Assembly: GCA_015065065.1 (NCBI GenBank)
Contig: SVQX01000016.1
Span: 1 to 42,609, forward strand
Reading direction: 5' to 3'
DNA: 42,609 nt
From: Oscillospiraceae bacterium
GTDB lineage: Bacteria; Bacillota; Clostridia; Oscillospirales; CAG-272
Under the pieces are notes generated by a model. That model was not told the origin of the DNA, did not search any database, and worked only from the letters and a program-made list of their open reading frames with translations. A program made the position numbers and the translations under genes. Numbering within the stretch: position 1 is the first letter of the stretch; every line of letters starts with the position of its first letter. Positions 41,561-42,609 of the stretch are shown here, piece by piece.

Positions 41561-42609
41561 TCAAGGAAATGTTTTCTCGCCGGCGACCACATAGTTTGCA
41601 AGAGTAACGAGTGTTCCTCCGTCGATAGTTCCGCTATAGTTTGGCTGAGTGATCGCATACTCGTTGGTTGCAATACATATATCTTCAATCGTGTAATTAG
41701 GATCGTCGTAATACATTGAATAATATTCAAAAAACTTTTTACACCATCTGTTACATGCACCCGCAAATACCGGATCTTCAAATCCAATTACCGTTCGCGC
41801 GCCTGCTTCTACGGTAGCGGCAACCAAATTTTCAGCGTTTTCGCCACCCTTGGCGGTTTCACAAGCGCCATAAATAATCAGCTCTGAGTATTGAAGAATA
41901 TCGTCGGAACAGGACATCAAATAGCTGCGATTTAAAGAAACATCCGACGTAGATATTGATGTTTGACTGCCATGCGTTCTGACGAGCGTAATTTTTGAAT
42001 ATGTTAGCCGCTCCATCAACTCATCTCTGGTGACTCCCTCGGAAATAGTATCGTGATTATGATAGCCATCATCATATCCTATATCGTCCATATATCCGAG
42101 AATATCGGGAAAATAATCTGATCGGTTATAGTTTTCGGGAAGAGCTATTAAGGATATATCTTTAGTTATATGTAACGTCCACTCATCCCTATAAGTTGTA
42201 TTATCAGTATACGCAGCCATTATGAGATTCGTACCGTTTACTGTCGAGGCTGTGGGGACTGCCATTACGGCGTCCGTGCCTTGATATACCTTGCACTGGA
42301 AGGTAAGATTTCCGGACGAGGTTCTGTCAATTCTCCAAAGGGTATAGTTGTTTTGCACGGCGTATTGCTTGACGTAAGACAGAGCGTCGGGGTCAATGCC
42401 GATATATTTGTTGCTGTATACGGATTTCAAGCGGATATATCCGTCGGAATTCGCTACGTGCTCCACTATCCACTTTTCTTGGGGATTTGTACGGAAGTCC
42501 CATTCGTGTATAGCCGCGCCGTCGTTTAGTGACGGGCCCTCCACGTCAACGTACCTTCCCGAGCCGACGTTCTGTATATAATACGTTCCTTCCTCGGGCA
42601 CGATGTAGA
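41561..42609 (-). CDS. Ricin-type lectin domain joined to clan-CD (caspase/CHAT-like) protease domain, N-terminus outside window
   Basis: Open to the window edge, so the N-terminus is missing; the first in-frame GTG (42601) is probably internal. Residues about 1-145 of the visible part form a beta-trefoil lectin-like domain (YYIQNVGSGRYVDVEG, NDGAAIHEW, IRLKSVYSNKYIGID), as in carbohydrate-binding Bacillota proteins. The rest resembles clan-CD cysteine peptidases. A His in LVRTHGSQTS (codon 41972-41974) is followed by a Cys in LIIYGACETAKGG (codon 41861-41863), each after a hydrophobic strand, and then VEAGARTVIGF, typical of CHAT/caspase folds. Activity is inferred. It is probably secreted, given the lectin domain and lipoprotein partner, but no signal peptide can be seen. 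Confidence 0.75.
   Translation of the reverse strand, partial: YIVPEEGTYYIQNVGSGRYVDVEGPSLNDGAAIHEWDFRTNPQEKWIVEHVANSDGYIRLKSVYSNKYIGIDPDALSYVKQYAVQNNYTLWRIDRTSSGNLTFQCKVYQGTDAVMAVPTASTVNGTNLIMAAYTDNTTYRDEWTLHITKDISLIALPENYNRSDYFPDILGYMDDIGYDDGYHNHDTISEGVTRDELMERLTYSKITLVRTHGSQTSISTSDVSLNRSYLMSCSDDILQYSELIIYGACETAKGGENAENLVAATVEAGARTVIGFEDPVFAGACNRWCKKFFEYYSMYYDDPNYTIEDICIATNEYAITQPNYSGTIDGGTLVTLANYVVAGEKTFP

Overview
The window looks like chromosomal DNA of a Bacillota (Firmicutes) member, most likely an uncultivated gut-type Clostridia. The evidence is the gene order of several blocks (rimP-nusA-ylxR-ylxQ-infB; DUF2232-gdpP-rplI-dnaB; tilS-hpt-ftsH; rpmG-secE-nusG-rplK-rplA), a V-type rather than F-type ATPase, a T-box leader, and strong AGGAGG-type ribosome binding sites with near-consensus TTGACA/17/TATAAT promoters. 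No genus can be named from the sequence alone. I saw no rRNA, tRNA, CRISPR array or transposase.

Layout. 1-2.1 kb: a secreted Ala/Tyr-rich coiled-coil protein. 2.1-11.2 kb (minus): a complete nine-gene V-type ATPase operon (H/G-I-K-E-C-F-A-B-D). 11.4-13.7 kb (plus): a Na+-pumping decarboxylase beta subunit, a small OadG-like membrane protein and a TIM-barrel sugar isomerase/epimerase. 13.8-16.3 kb (minus): an ArsR repressor, a free HMA metallochaperone and a P-type metal ATPase. 16.4-18.5 kb (minus): a sodium/solute symporter behind a T-box riboswitch whose specifier reads as UAC (Tyr). 18.6-19.8 kb: gapA. 19.8-21.4 kb: a small accessory islet with a hairpin-packed 0.5-kb element that has terminal inverted repeats, a membrane protein and a divergent XRE regulator with two matching operators. 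21.5-24.3 kb: rpmG-secE-nusG-rplK-rplA. 24.3-25.2 kb: a solitary acyl carrier protein and a NUDIX hydrolase. 25.3-30.5 kb (minus): the rimP-nusA-ylxR-ylxQ-infB operon. 30.6-40.4 kb (plus): DUF2232, gdpP, rplI, dnaB, tilS, hpt, ftsH. 40.4-42.6 kb (minus): a lipoprotein and, upstream of it, a ricin-lectin plus clan-CD-protease-like protein cut by the window edge.

How it fits together. A sodium theme runs through the first 18 kb. The V-ATPase proteolipid keeps all the Na+ ligands known from Enterococcus hirae NtpK, the divergent operon encodes the beta subunit of a Na+-translocating decarboxylase, and a Na+/solute symporter lies nearby. The rest is mostly translation, transcription, replication and c-di-AMP housekeeping.

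The most unusual features are: (i) signal-peptide-like N-termini followed by Thr/Ala/Glu-rich spacers on three unrelated membrane-complex subunits (V-ATPase K, the OadG-like protein, SecE); (ii) the hairpin-rich element at 19.8-20.3 kb; (iii) the Tyr-type T-box in front of a PutP-like symporter; and (iv) the two-operator XRE switch.
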